DNA of 64,000 nucleotides, taken from NCBI RefSeq assembly GCF_042731755.1, contig NZ_JBHWLR010000011.1, forward strand, positions 62,001 to 126,000. The letters run 5' to 3'. A program made the translations under genes and the position numbers. This DNA is from Promicromonospora sp042731755. Its GTDB lineage: Bacteria > Actinomycetota > Actinomycetes > Actinomycetales > Cellulomonadaceae. This document shows positions 16,564 through 25,087 of this stretch, piece after piece (position 1 is the stretch's first letter; each line of letters starts with the position of its first letter). The notes beneath the pieces were generated by a model. The model searched no databases, was not told the DNA's origin, and was given only the letters and a program-made list of their open reading frames with translations.

Positions 16564-17412
16564 GTGATCGACCTCCACACGCACTCCACCGCGTCCGACG
16601 GCACCGACTCGCCAGCGCGGCTGGTGGAGGTCGCCGCCCGCGCCGGCATCGGCACGCTGGCCATCACGGACCACGACACGACGTCGGGCTGGGCCGAGGC
16701 GGCCGAGGCCGCCGGCCGGTACGGCGTGGGCCTGGTGCGTGGCGCCGAGATCTCCGCGATCGCCCGGACGCCGGGCTGGGGCACAGGCGTCCACCTGCTG
16801 GCCTACCTGCACGACCCGACGCACCCCGACCTGCTGGAGGAGACCGAGCGCACCCGCGCCGACCGCGAGTCGCGGGCCCGGCGCATGGTGGACCTGCTGG
16901 CCGAGGACTTCCCGATCACGTGGGACGACCTGCTCGCCCAGACGAAGCCCGGCACCACGCTGGGCCGCCCGCACCTCGCGGACGCGCTGGTGGCGGCGGG
17001 CGTCGTCCGCGACCGGGACGAGGCCTTCGCCACCATCCTCCGCCCGGGCACCAAGTACTACGTCGGCCACTACGCGCCCGACGCCGTCGCCGCGGTGCGC
17101 GCCGTCCGCGCGGCGGGCGGGGTGCCGGTGCTCGCGCACCCCGGGGCGGACGCCCGCGGCCGGATCGTCCCGGACTCGACGATCGAGGAGCTCGCCGCGG
17201 TCGGGCTCGCGGGGCTCGAGGTGGACCACCGCGACCACACGCCCGACACGCGCCGGCGCCTGCGCGACCTCGCCGAGTCGCTGGGCCTGCTGGTCACGGG
17301 GTCGAGCGACTTCCACGGGGCGGGCAAGCAGAACAAGATCGGCGAGAACACCACCGCGCCCGCCGTGCTCGAGGCCATCGCGGACCAGGGGGCCCTGGAG
17401 GTGCTCGGGTGA
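16564..17412 (+). CDS. PHP-domain phosphoesterase (YciV/TrpH type)
   Basis: 282 residues of a PHP metal-dependent phosphoesterase. Metal-binding motifs are visible: IDLHTHSTASDGTDSP at the N terminus, ITDHDT near residue 35, GAEIS near 62, AHPGAD near 195 and the C-terminal SSDFHG. This subfamily hydrolyses 3',5'-nucleotide bisphosphates or short RNA 5' ends, but activity here is inferred. The GTG at 16564 is chosen because it begins right at the first metal motif, as is usual for the family. The stop overlaps the marC-like gene by 4 bp (GTGA). Confidence 0.9.
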   Translation: MIDLHTHSTASDGTDSPARLVEVAARAGIGTLAITDHDTTSGWAEAAEAAGRYGVGLVRGAEISAIARTPGWGTGVHLLAYLHDPTHPDLLEETERTRADRESRARRMVDLLAEDFPITWDDLLAQTKPGTTLGRPHLADALVAAGVVRDRDEAFATILRPGTKYYVGHYAPDAVAAVRAVRAAGGVPVLAHPGADARGRIVPDSTIEELAAVGLAGLEVDHRDHTPDTRRRLRDLAESLGLLVTGSSDFHGAGKQNKIGENTTAPAVLEAIADQGALEVLG

Positions 17413-18041
17413 GCTGGTTCGACGTCGCGCTGTTCACCGAGGTGTTCGTGACGCTGTTCGTGATCATGGACCCGCCGGGAACGGTGCCGGTGTTCCTCGC
17501 GCTCACCTCGCGGATGACGGCGCAGGACCGCAAGCGGGCCGCGCGCACCGCGATCTTCGTGGCGTTCGGCGTGATCGTGGTGTTCGCGCTGTTCGGCCAG
17601 CTCCTGCTGGAGCACATGGGCATCTCGCTCGCGGCGCTCCAGGCGTCGGGCGGCCTGCTCCTGCTGCTCGTGGCGCTGGAGCTGCTCATGGGCAAGATGG
17701 ACGCCGGCGAGTCCGACGCCGGCTCGGGCAGGAACGTGGCGCTGGTGCCGCTGGCGACACCGCTGCTCGCCGGGCCGGGCACCATCGTCGCGACCATGGT
17801 GTTCGTGCAGCAGGGCGTGAGCGCCGGCGAGTCGGCCGTGGGGCACTACGCCTCGATCGGGGTCGGCATCGTCGCGGTGTGCATCTGCACCTGGGCCGCG
17901 ATGCGGTTCGCCGGGCTGGTGCACCGCGTGCTCAAGGACTCCGGCGTCACGCTGGTCACCCGGATCGCGGGCGTGCTGCTCGCGGCGATCGCCGTGCAGA
18001 TGATCGCCAACGGCGTCATCGAGTTCGTGCGCACGGTCTAG
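17409..18041 (+). CDS. MarC-family integral membrane protein
   Basis: 210 residues with six hydrophobic segments and the family motif MDPPGTVPVFLALT in the first third, followed by PLATPLLAGPGTI in the middle. MarC proteins are inner-membrane proteins of unknown transport function; the old link to antibiotic resistance has been withdrawn. The start GTG overlaps the PHP gene stop, so the two are translationally coupled. Convergent with the DUF1905 gene, whose stop is 2 bp away. Confidence 0.92.
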   Translation: MSWFDVALFTEVFVTLFVIMDPPGTVPVFLALTSRMTAQDRKRAARTAIFVAFGVIVVFALFGQLLLEHMGISLAALQASGGLLLLLVALELLMGKMDAGESDAGSGRNVALVPLATPLLAGPGTIVATMVFVQQGVSAGESAVGHYASIGVGIVAVCICTWAAMRFAGLVHRVLKDSGVTLVTRIAGVLLAAIAVQMIANGVIEFVRTV

Positions 18042-18042
18042 C

Positions 18043-18339
18043 TCAGACGTCGATCGTCTCCAGGGTCACGGACACCGGCTTCTCCGGCAGGAGGCCCTCG
18101 GCCTGCCGCACCTTCTTCTTCATCGGCAGCACGTAGCCGCCGTTGCTGTCGCTCGGGAAGACGGACGTGGTCCAGGTGGTCTTCCCGACCGTGACCCGCA
18201 CCCGGATCGAACCGAACCCGCGCGGTGGCAGCGGGAGGTCGGCCAGCTCGTCGGACTGCTCCGGGGGCACGGTCACGAACCACCAGGAGTCGGTACGCAC
18301 CTGCCACTGCCACAGGGGAGCGGCGAACTCGATCTGCAC
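18043..18339 (-). CDS. DUF1905 protein
   Basis: About 98 residues, a small beta-rich protein matching DUF1905: VQIEFAAPLWQW, then WWFVTVP, GFGSIRVRVTVG and the ending LPMKKKVR. Function unknown. The GTG at 18339 is preferred over the ATG at 18393, because the longer version would translate through the inverted repeat at 18351-18392, which lies at the end of the upstream helicase gene. Confidence 0.85.
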   Translation of the reverse strand: MQIEFAAPLWQWQVRTDSWWFVTVPPEQSDELADLPLPPRGFGSIRVRVTVGKTTWTTSVFPSDSNGGYVLPMKKKVRQAEGLLPEKPVSVTLETIDV

Positions 18340-18350
18340 GGTCCCGATAC

Positions 18351-18392
18351 TGTCAGACCCACAGGTCACCGGGGTGACCTGTGGGTCTGACA
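18351..18392. terminator. Perfect 20-bp inverted repeat after the DEAD-box helicase gene
   Basis: Arms 18351-18370 and 18373-18392 are perfect with a 2-nt centre. The core GTCAGACC..CAGGTCAC is shared with the hairpin at 41309-41350. It sits 18 bp beyond the helicase stop and just before the DUF1905 start, so it most likely terminates helicase transcription. Confidence 0.6.
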
Positions 18393-18409
18393 CGTTCAGC
18401 GGCTCCGGA

Positions 18410-20062
18410 TCAGGAGTCGGTCTGGGTTCCCTCGGCCGGGCGCCCGCCGCGCGTGCGGCGGCGGTTGCGGCTCCGGCGACGGCGCTGGCCGTCGTCCTCG
18501 CCGCCCGACGCCGGGCGCTCGGCGGGGGCGCCCTCGGGGCCGGCCGCCGGACCGGCGTCCGACCGGCTCGCCGAGCGGGAACCGCCGTGCGAGCTGCCGC
18601 CCTGGCGTCCGCCCGAGCGGGGGCCGCCCGAACGACCGCCGCCGGAGCGCGAGCCGCTGTTGCGCTTGCCGGTCTCGCCCAGGTCCTCGAGCTCCTCGGC
18701 GTCCAGGCCCGCGAGGTGCTGCGCGGACCGCGGCAGGCGGCCCTTGGTGCCCTCGGGGATGTTCAGGTCCGCGAACAGGTGCGGCGACGTCGAGTAGGTC
18801 TCGACCGGCTCGGGGAAGCCGACCTCGAGTGCCTTGTCGATGAGCGACCAGCGCGGCACGTCGTCCCAGTCGACGAACGTGACGGCGGTACCCGTGTTGC
18901 CGGCGCGGCCGGTGCGGCCCACGCGGTGCAGGTACGTGCGCTCGTCCTCGGGGCACTGGTAGTTGACCACGTGGGTCACGTCCTCGACGTCGATGCCGCG
19001 GGCCGCGACGTCGGTCGCGACGAGCACGTCGATCTTGCCGTTGCGGAACGCGCGCAGCGCCTGCTCGCGGGCGCCCTGGCCGAGGTCGCCGTGGATCGCG
19101 CCGGCGGCGAAGCCGCGCGACTGCAGCTCCTCCGCGACCTTCGCGGCCGTGCGCTTGGTGCGCGCGAACACGATGCTGCGGCCGCGGCCCTCGGACTGGA
19201 GCAGCCGCGCCAGCACCTCGACCTTGTCCAGGGCGTGGGCCCGGTACACGACCTGCTTGATGTTCTTGACGGTCGCGCCCTCGTCGTCCGGCTCGGCGGC
19301 GCGGATGTGCGTGGGCTGCTTCATGTAGCGGCGGGCCATCGAGACGACGGCGCCCGGCATGGTCGCGCTGAACAGCATCGTGTGCCGCTGCGCGGGGGTG
19401 CGGGCGAGGATCTTCTCGACGTCGGGCAGGAACCCGAGGTCGAGCATCTCGTCGGCCTCGTCGAGCACCACGGTCGCCGCGCGGAGCAGCGTGAGGTGGC
19501 CCTGGTTGAGGAGGTCGATCATGCGGCCGGGCGTGCCCACCACGACGTCGACGCCGGACTTCAGCGCGTCGATCTGCGGCTCGTACGCGCGGCCGCCGTA
19601 GACCTGCACGATGCGGACGCTGCGCTTGGCGGACGCGGTGGCCAGGTCGTTCGCGACCTGGACCGCGAGCTCGCGGGTCGGGACCACGACGACGGCCTGC
19701 GGCTTGCCGGGGGCGACGAGCTCGTCGTAGCCGGGCTCGCCCGGGGCCACGACGCGGTGCAGCAGCGGGACGCCGAAACCGAGCGTCTTGCCGGTACCGG
19801 TCTTGGCCTGGCCGATGATGTCGTGCCCGCTCATCGCGACGGGCAGCGTCATGGCCTGGATGGGGAACGGGTGGGTGATGCCCGAGTCCAGCAGCGCGGC
19901 GACGATCTCGGGGCGGACGCCGAAGTCCGCGAACGTCACGTTCTGCGCCTGGATGGCGGACGGGGAGGAGTAGTCGGGCCCCGAGGCCACGGTGGGCTCG
20001 GGGTCGGTCACGGTGGCCGCGCTCGCGGCCGGGGTGTCGGTGGTAGTCACTGGCGCCTTCAT
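18410..20062 (-). CDS. DEAD-box ATP-dependent RNA helicase
   Basis: About 550 residues of an RhlE/CsdA-like RNA helicase involved in RNA remodelling, likely ribosome assembly or cold adaptation. Motifs in order: Q motif with FPIQ, Walker A AKTGTGKT, PTRELA, TPGR, DEAD, SAT, ARGID and HRVGRTGRAG. The C-terminal 100 residues are a disordered Gly/Ser/Arg-rich tail ending in RRRRSRNRRRTRGG, typical for RNA binding. The ATG at 20062 with GAGAAG upstream is chosen over a longer frame. About 250 bp of non-coding DNA precede it. Confidence 0.95.
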   Translation of the reverse strand: MKAPVTTTDTPAASAATVTDPEPTVASGPDYSSPSAIQAQNVTFADFGVRPEIVAALLDSGITHPFPIQAMTLPVAMSGHDIIGQAKTGTGKTLGFGVPLLHRVVAPGEPGYDELVAPGKPQAVVVVPTRELAVQVANDLATASAKRSVRIVQVYGGRAYEPQIDALKSGVDVVVGTPGRMIDLLNQGHLTLLRAATVVLDEADEMLDLGFLPDVEKILARTPAQRHTMLFSATMPGAVVSMARRYMKQPTHIRAAEPDDEGATVKNIKQVVYRAHALDKVEVLARLLQSEGRGRSIVFARTKRTAAKVAEELQSRGFAAGAIHGDLGQGAREQALRAFRNGKIDVLVATDVAARGIDVEDVTHVVNYQCPEDERTYLHRVGRTGRAGNTGTAVTFVDWDDVPRWSLIDKALEVGFPEPVETYSTSPHLFADLNIPEGTKGRLPRSAQHLAGLDAEELEDLGETGKRNSGSRSGGGRSGGPRSGGRQGGSSHGGSRSASRSDAGPAAGPEGAPAERPASGGEDDGQRRRRSRNRRRTRGGRPAEGTQTDS

Positions 20063-20319
20063 CTTCTCGCGGCGCGGTGGGCCCTCATGGCCCGGCGATC
20101 GCGCCTTCGTGCGGCAGCCGATCGTGAAAATCATCGCGCGCCGGGCGGGGAGGCCCAGGCTGCGCGTCCTGTCGGCGGCCTCACGGAGGAGGTCGGAGCA
20201 CAGGCTCGGGGGTCGGAACGTGACGACCGGGCAACCGATGTACGTCGTTCATGGTACGCGCAGGATGTTTCCGTGTGGTTAGCGAAACGCCCCCGGCTCC
20301 CCGTTAGTAACGAACGCCA
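20063..20319 (-). other. Non-coding leader region upstream of the DEAD-box helicase
   Basis: I see no credible gene here on either strand. The small frames present lack family similarity and suitable ribosome sites. DEAD-box mRNAs often carry long, cold-regulated leaders, and the length allows that, but no specific structure was recognised. Confidence 0.4.
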
Positions 20320-20355
20320 CGTGGCGGAGGGCCCTCGCGGGCGCCGTCCGCCACG
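20320..20355 (-). terminator. Hairpin downstream of the DUF3107 gene
   Basis: CGTGGCGGA (20320-20328) pairs perfectly with TCCGCCACG (20347-20355). It lies 20 bp past the DUF3107 stop in the direction of transcription and is followed by moderately T-rich sequence on that strand. Confidence 0.55.
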
Positions 20356-20374
20356 CGGCGTCGGTACGCAGGGA

Positions 20375-20596
20375 TCAGACGGCGCCGAAGCCGACCTTGC
20401 GCTGCTCCTCGGAGCCGATCTCGACGTAGCCGATGGCGCTGCCAGGGATGATCACCTGGCGGCCGCGGGAGTCGGTGAGCTCGAGGGGGCCACCGGCCAG
20501 GGCCTTCTTGACGGCCGTCGCGACGGCGTCCGCGCTCTCGTCGGTCTCGACCACGACCTCGCGCGGCAGGTGCTGCACACCGATGGTGACGTCCAC
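20375..20596 (-). CDS. DUF3107 small protein (TB9.4-like)
   Basis: 73 residues matching the actinobacterial DUF3107 family: VTIGVQHLPREVVVETD at the N terminus and IPGSAIGYVEIG near the C terminus. Function is unknown; the mycobacterial homologue is the small antigen TB9.4. It sits between the DEAD-box helicase and the DUF3152 gene, the arrangement I recall from mycobacteria, and is followed by its own hairpin. Confidence 0.92.
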   Translation of the reverse strand: MDVTIGVQHLPREVVVETDESADAVATAVKKALAGGPLELTDSRGRQVIIPGSAIGYVEIGSEEQRKVGFGAV

Positions 20597-20765
20597 GTTT
20601 ACTCCAGTTCGGTCGGGGATTGCGCCGTGTGCCCGGTGGTCCAGGGACCCGGCCTGACGATCCTAGTCACGCACCGGGGCGGTCGGCCTGCGGTTTCGCC
20701 GTGAGCCGATACGTGTCCACATCCTGTGGACGACTTCGTGGGCCTGCGGGCCGGTGCGTGGCACG

Positions 20766-21686
20766 ATGGTCGGCGTGAGCAGCCCGCGGCAGGACCCTCG
20801 GCGCGCCATGGTCGCGCTCGGTCTCTGCCTGGTGCTCGGCCTCGGCGCGGGCGTCGCGGTGACGGTGGGCGCCGAGCCCGAGGCGTCCGCGGCCGCCGTA
20901 GCCGGCGTGGTCGAGGACAACCTCGGCGTCGAGGCGGGTGACGCGATCCGGGACGCGTACGAGGCGGCCCGGTCGGGCGACCGCGTGACCCCGCCGGCCC
21001 CGGTCTTCCCCCTGGACGCCGGCGCGGCCGTCGAGTCCGAGGGTGCGCCGGAGCGGGACGCGGCGTCCGCCGGCAAGTCGGCCCCGCCGGCGCCGGCCGC
21101 CGAGCCCGAGCCGACGCCGGAGCCCGGCTCCGGTCTGCTCGGCACCGACGTGACCGTGAGGCCGGAGCTGTCCGGCAAGCTCGTGGTGGCGAGCGGGTCG
21201 CACGCGGCGCCGGCCGACGGCAAGGTCTGGCGGGTCCAGGTCGCGGTCGAGAAGGGACTGCCGGTGGACCCGGAGGCGTTCGCCGAGGCCGTGCTGACGA
21301 CGCTGAACGACCCGCGCGGCTGGAACGGCGCGGACGGGTCGACCTTCGCCCGGACCGACTCGGACCGCTACGACGTGCGGGTCGTGCTCGCGAGCCCCGG
21401 CACCACCGACCGGCTCTGCCTCCCGCTGGACACGATCGGCGAGCTCTCGTGCGGCATCAAGGAGACCGCCGTGCTCAACTTCAAGCGCTGGGCCACGGGG
21501 TCCGGGGCATGGAAGGACGTCCGGAACTACCGGCACTACCTGGTGAACCACGAGGTGGGGCACGTGATCGGGTACCACCACGACCTGTGCAGGGGCAAGG
21601 GCGAGCACGCCACCGTGATGGTGCAGCAGACCAGGACGACGAGCGGCTGCATCCCGGAGCCGTGGCCCGCCCCCGACGCGGGCTGA
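20766..21686 (+). CDS. Secreted or membrane-anchored DUF3152 putative metalloprotease
   Basis: About 306 residues. A hydrophobic signal/anchor near residues 15-35 (VALGLCLVLGLGAGVAVTVG) is followed by a Pro/Ala/Glu-rich spacer to about residue 125. The DUF3152 domain ends with a zinc-protease-like HExxH in NHEVGHVIGYHH and four cysteines that may form extracytoplasmic disulfides. Activity is inferred from that motif. The start is uncertain: GTG 20754, ATG 20766 and GTG 20775 are all in frame and none has a strong ribosome site. Confidence 0.85.
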   Translation: MVGVSSPRQDPRRAMVALGLCLVLGLGAGVAVTVGAEPEASAAAVAGVVEDNLGVEAGDAIRDAYEAARSGDRVTPPAPVFPLDAGAAVESEGAPERDAASAGKSAPPAPAAEPEPTPEPGSGLLGTDVTVRPELSGKLVVASGSHAAPADGKVWRVQVAVEKGLPVDPEAFAEAVLTTLNDPRGWNGADGSTFARTDSDRYDVRVVLASPGTTDRLCLPLDTIGELSCGIKETAVLNFKRWATGSGAWKDVRNYRHYLVNHEVGHVIGYHHDLCRGKGEHATVMVQQTRTTSGCIPEPWPAPDAG

Positions 21687-21763
21687 GACCAGGATCACTG
21701 CTCACCCTCCCCGGGTGAACCGGACATTCGCGACGCCTCCGCGCGGGGCGTCGGGGAGTGTCA

Positions 21764-24700
21764 GTGGCTCGTGGTTCGATCGTCCGCGTGACACCGACCC
21801 CCACCCTCGCACCTCGGCTGGCGCCGCCCGGGACCCGTCCCGACGGCGCCACCTCCGTGCGGCTCGACGACAGCCAGGCGGCCGCCGTCGAGTCCGCGCT
21901 GAGCCGGCCCGCGACGCTGGTCCTGGGGGCCCCGGGGTCGGGCCGGACGACGGTGGCGTGCGAGGTGGCGGTCCGGGCGCTGATGTCCGGGGTGCCGCCG
22001 GAGCGGGTCCTGGTCCTGGCCTCTTCGCGTCGTGCGGCGGCGCGGTTGCGGGACGAGGTGGCGGCCCAGGCCGGGCGCACGGTCGGCGCACCGATGGTGC
22101 GCACGGCGTCGTCGGCCGCGTTCGCGGTGCTGCACACGCGCGCCGCGGCGCTGGGGCAGCCCGCACCCACCCTTGTGTCCGGCCCCGAGCAGGACCTGGT
22201 CCTGGCCGAGCTGCTCGCCGGGCACGTCGCCGGCGAGGGGCGGCCGCTGCGGCTGCCCGTGGGGCTGCCGGAGGAGTCGCTGGGCCTGCGGGGCCTGCGC
22301 CAGGAGCTGCGGGACCTGCTGATGCGGGCCGCCGAGCGTGGCCTCGGGCCGGTCGAGCTCGACGAGATGGGGCGCGCCAACGACCGCCCCGAGTGGATCA
22401 TGGCCGCGCAGCTCTACGAGGAGTACCTCGACACCATGACCCTGCGGCTCGCCACGCCCGACGCGGGGCCGCGCTACGACCCCGCCGTCGTGATCGACGA
22501 GGCCGCGGAGTCCCTGCGGTCCTGGGAGGACGAGGTGCCGGGCGCGCCGCGGCCGACCTGGGACCTGGTCGTGGTGGACGACTACCAGGAGGCCACGGCC
22601 GCGACGGTCCGCCTCCTGCGCGTGCTGCACGACGACGGGGCGCGGCTCGTGCTGCTGTCCGACCCGGACTCCGCCGTCCAGACATTCCGCGGCGCCGCGC
22701 CGGGGCTCACCGGTCGGGCCGCCGCGCCCGCCGGTCCCGGGCGTGCCTTCGGCGCGTTCGACGCCGAGACGGTGGTGCTCGGCACGGTCTGGCGGCAGCG
22801 GCCCGAGCTGCGCGCCGTGACCCGCGCGGTGACCAACCGGATCCCGGTGTCGGCGAGCGCGCTGCACCGCCGCGCGACGGCGCGTGCGGACGAGGAGCCC
22901 GTGGGTGCGGACGCGCCGCCCGCCGTCCAGGTGGCGGTGCTCGCGGGCGCGGCCCAGGAGGCGGCGTGGATCGCGCGCGAGCTGCGTGCGGAGCACCTGC
23001 TGCGGGGCACGCCCTGGGAGCGCATGGCGGTGATCGCGCGCAGCGGCACCCGGCTGGGGGCGCTCCGGCGTGAGCTGGTCTCCGCGTCGGTGCCCGTGGC
23101 GCTGCTGGGGTCGGACCTGCCGCTGCGCGACGAGCCCGCCGTGGCGCCGCTGCTGGCGGCCGTGAAGACGTGCGCGGGCGCGCCGCGGGGCAGCCTGGAG
23201 GCGCTGATCGCCGAGGAGCTCGACGGCGACGAGCCCGTGCTGGACCCGGAGACGGCGGCGCTGCTGCTCGTCTCGCCGATCGGCGGGCTCGACGCCGTGG
23301 CCCTGCGGCGGCTGCGGCGCGCCCTGCGGGCGGAGGAGCTGTCGGCGGGCGGCGGCCGCACCTCGGACGCGCTGCTCGTCGAGGTGCTCGCGGACCCGGC
23401 CCGCGCGGCCCTGCTGCCCACGCAGGTGCGGCGCGGCCCGCTCGCGGTGGCCCGGGTGCTCGCCGCGGGCCGCGAGGCGGCGGGGGAGCCGGGCGCCACG
23501 GCGCAGACGGTGCTCTGGGCGGCCTGGGCCGCGACCGGCCTGGCCGAACGGTGGAGCGCCGCCGCCCTGGCCGGCGGCCCCGCGGGCCTGCGCGCCGACC
23601 GCGACCTCGACGCCGTGCTCGCGCTGTTCCGCGCGGCCGAGACCTTCGTGGACCGGATGCCGGGCGCCCCCGTCGGCGCCTTCGTCGACTACCTGGCGTC
23701 GCAGGACCTGCCGGCCGACTCCCTGGCGGCCTCCGCCCAGGGCACGGGCGCCGTCGAGGCGCTCACGCCTCCCGGCGCGGCGGGGCGGGAGTGGGACGTG
23801 GTGGTCGTCGCCGGCGTGCAGGACGGCGTGTGGCCCGACCTGCGGCTGCGCGACTCCCTGCTCGGCTCCCAGGCGCTCGTCGAGCTCATTGCCGGCCGGT
23901 CCGAGGACGGCCGCGTGGTCGGCGCCGAGGCCCGCCGTCAGGTGCTCACCGACGAGCTGCGCGCCTTCGCGGTCGCGGTCTCCCGCCCCCGGCGGCGGCT
24001 GCTCGTGACCGCGGTGGAGGATACCGAGGAGTCCCCGAGCGTGTTCTGCGACCTCGTGTCCCCCCGGGACGACGGGGGAGACGGCCCGGACCCGCGGCGG
24101 GTCCCGGTCGGCCCGCCGCTCGACCTGCGCGGCGTCGTGGCCGCCGCGCGCTCGGAGCTCGTGCGGACGTCGGCGTCGGCAGGGGCAGCGCTGGCGGAGA
24201 CCGGCCCGCCACCCGCCGCACCCGCCGCCGCCCTGCTCGCGGACCTCGCGGCCGCGGGCGTCGCCGAGGCGGACCCGAGCACCTGGTACGGCGTCGCCGG
24301 CGTCTCGAGCGAGGTGCCGCTCTGGGGCGCCCAGGACACGGTGACCGTGTCGCCCTCCAAGGTCGAGACGGTGACCACCTGCGCCCTGCGCTGGGCGTTC
24401 GAGTCGGCGGGCGGCACCAAGCCGGATGCCACGCACCAGACCCTCGGCACGCTGCTGCACTCGATCGCGCAGAGCCACCCGAAGGGTTCGCTCACGGACC
24501 TGAAGACCGAGCTGGACCGCCGCTGGCCCGAGCTCGCGCTGCCCGACGGCTGGCCGTCGCTGCAGCTCCGCAAGCGCGCCGAGCGCATGGTGGAGCGGCT
24601 GGCGGAGTACCTGGGCGAGTCGGGGGAGCCGCTGCTCGTCGAGGCCGACTTCGACCTGCGGGTGGGCCGCGCCCGGCTGCGCGGCCAGGTGGACCGGGTC

Positions 24701-25087
24701 GAGGACGCCGGCGACGGCGCCGTGACCGTGGCCGACCTCAAGACCGGCAAGACGGCCGCCAGCAAGGACAAGGCGGCCGAGAACCCGCAGCTCGGCGCCT
24801 ACCAGCTCGCCGTCGAGGAGGGCGCGCTCGACCTGCCCGACGGCACGGTCAGCAAGGGCGCGAGCCTCGTCTACGTCGGCACCGAGACGGTGTCGGCCAG
24901 CGTCCGGAACCAGCCGCCGCTCGCCCCGGACGACGACGGCAACAGCTGGGCGCGCGACACCGTCGAGGGCGCCGCCGACACCATGGCCGCCGCCCGGTTC
25001 GCGGCCCGGAACAACGACCTGTGCGAGATGTGCGCGGTGCGGCGGTCCTGCCCGCTGCAGCCCGAGGGACGGAAGGTGGTCGAGTGA
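21764..25087 (+). CDS. adnA: AdnA-like UvrD/RecB-family helicase-nuclease subunit
   Basis: About 1107 residues, the first subunit of an AdnAB heterodimeric motor-nuclease that resects double-strand breaks. The N-terminal UvrD-like motor has a Walker A with Arg in place of the catalytic Lys (GAPGSGRTT, near residue 60), so its ATPase is probably weak. The C-terminal RecB nuclease is intact (RGQVDRVE, VADLKTGK, QLGAYQLA). A four-cysteine Fe-S pattern is formed by TCALRWAF near residue 873 and CEMCAVRRSC at the C terminus. The start GTG at 21764 has GGGGAG five bases upstream; GTG 21758 and 21788 are alternatives. The stop overlaps adnB (GTGA). Confidence 0.9.
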   Translation: MARGSIVRVTPTPTLAPRLAPPGTRPDGATSVRLDDSQAAAVESALSRPATLVLGAPGSGRTTVACEVAVRALMSGVPPERVLVLASSRRAAARLRDEVAAQAGRTVGAPMVRTASSAAFAVLHTRAAALGQPAPTLVSGPEQDLVLAELLAGHVAGEGRPLRLPVGLPEESLGLRGLRQELRDLLMRAAERGLGPVELDEMGRANDRPEWIMAAQLYEEYLDTMTLRLATPDAGPRYDPAVVIDEAAESLRSWEDEVPGAPRPTWDLVVVDDYQEATAATVRLLRVLHDDGARLVLLSDPDSAVQTFRGAAPGLTGRAAAPAGPGRAFGAFDAETVVLGTVWRQRPELRAVTRAVTNRIPVSASALHRRATARADEEPVGADAPPAVQVAVLAGAAQEAAWIARELRAEHLLRGTPWERMAVIARSGTRLGALRRELVSASVPVALLGSDLPLRDEPAVAPLLAAVKTCAGAPRGSLEALIAEELDGDEPVLDPETAALLLVSPIGGLDAVALRRLRRALRAEELSAGGGRTSDALLVEVLADPARAALLPTQVRRGPLAVARVLAAGREAAGEPGATAQTVLWAAWAATGLAERWSAAALAGGPAGLRADRDLDAVLALFRAAETFVDRMPGAPVGAFVDYLASQDLPADSLAASAQGTGAVEALTPPGAAGREWDVVVVAGVQDGVWPDLRLRDSLLGSQALVELIAGRSEDGRVVGAEARRQVLTDELRAFAVAVSRPRRRLLVTAVEDTEESPSVFCDLVSPRDDGGDGPDPRRVPVGPPLDLRGVVAAARSELVRTSASAGAALAETGPPPAAPAAALLADLAAAGVAEADPSTWYGVAGVSSEVPLWGAQDTVTVSPSKVETVTTCALRWAFESAGGTKPDATHQTLGTLLHSIAQSHPKGSLTDLKTELDRRWPELALPDGWPSLQLRKRAERMVERLAEYLGESGEPLLVEADFDLRVGRARLRGQVDRVEDAGDGAVTVADLKTGKTAASKDKAAENPQLGAYQLAVEEGALDLPDGTVSKGASLVYVGTETVSASVRNQPPLAPDDDGNSWARDTVEGAADTMAAARFAARNNDLCEMCAVRRSCPLQPEGRKVVE

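Noticed and set aside
20063..20282. Small ORFs in the helicase leader
   Set aside because: No ribosome site, no recognisable motif, and composition typical of random GC-rich frames.
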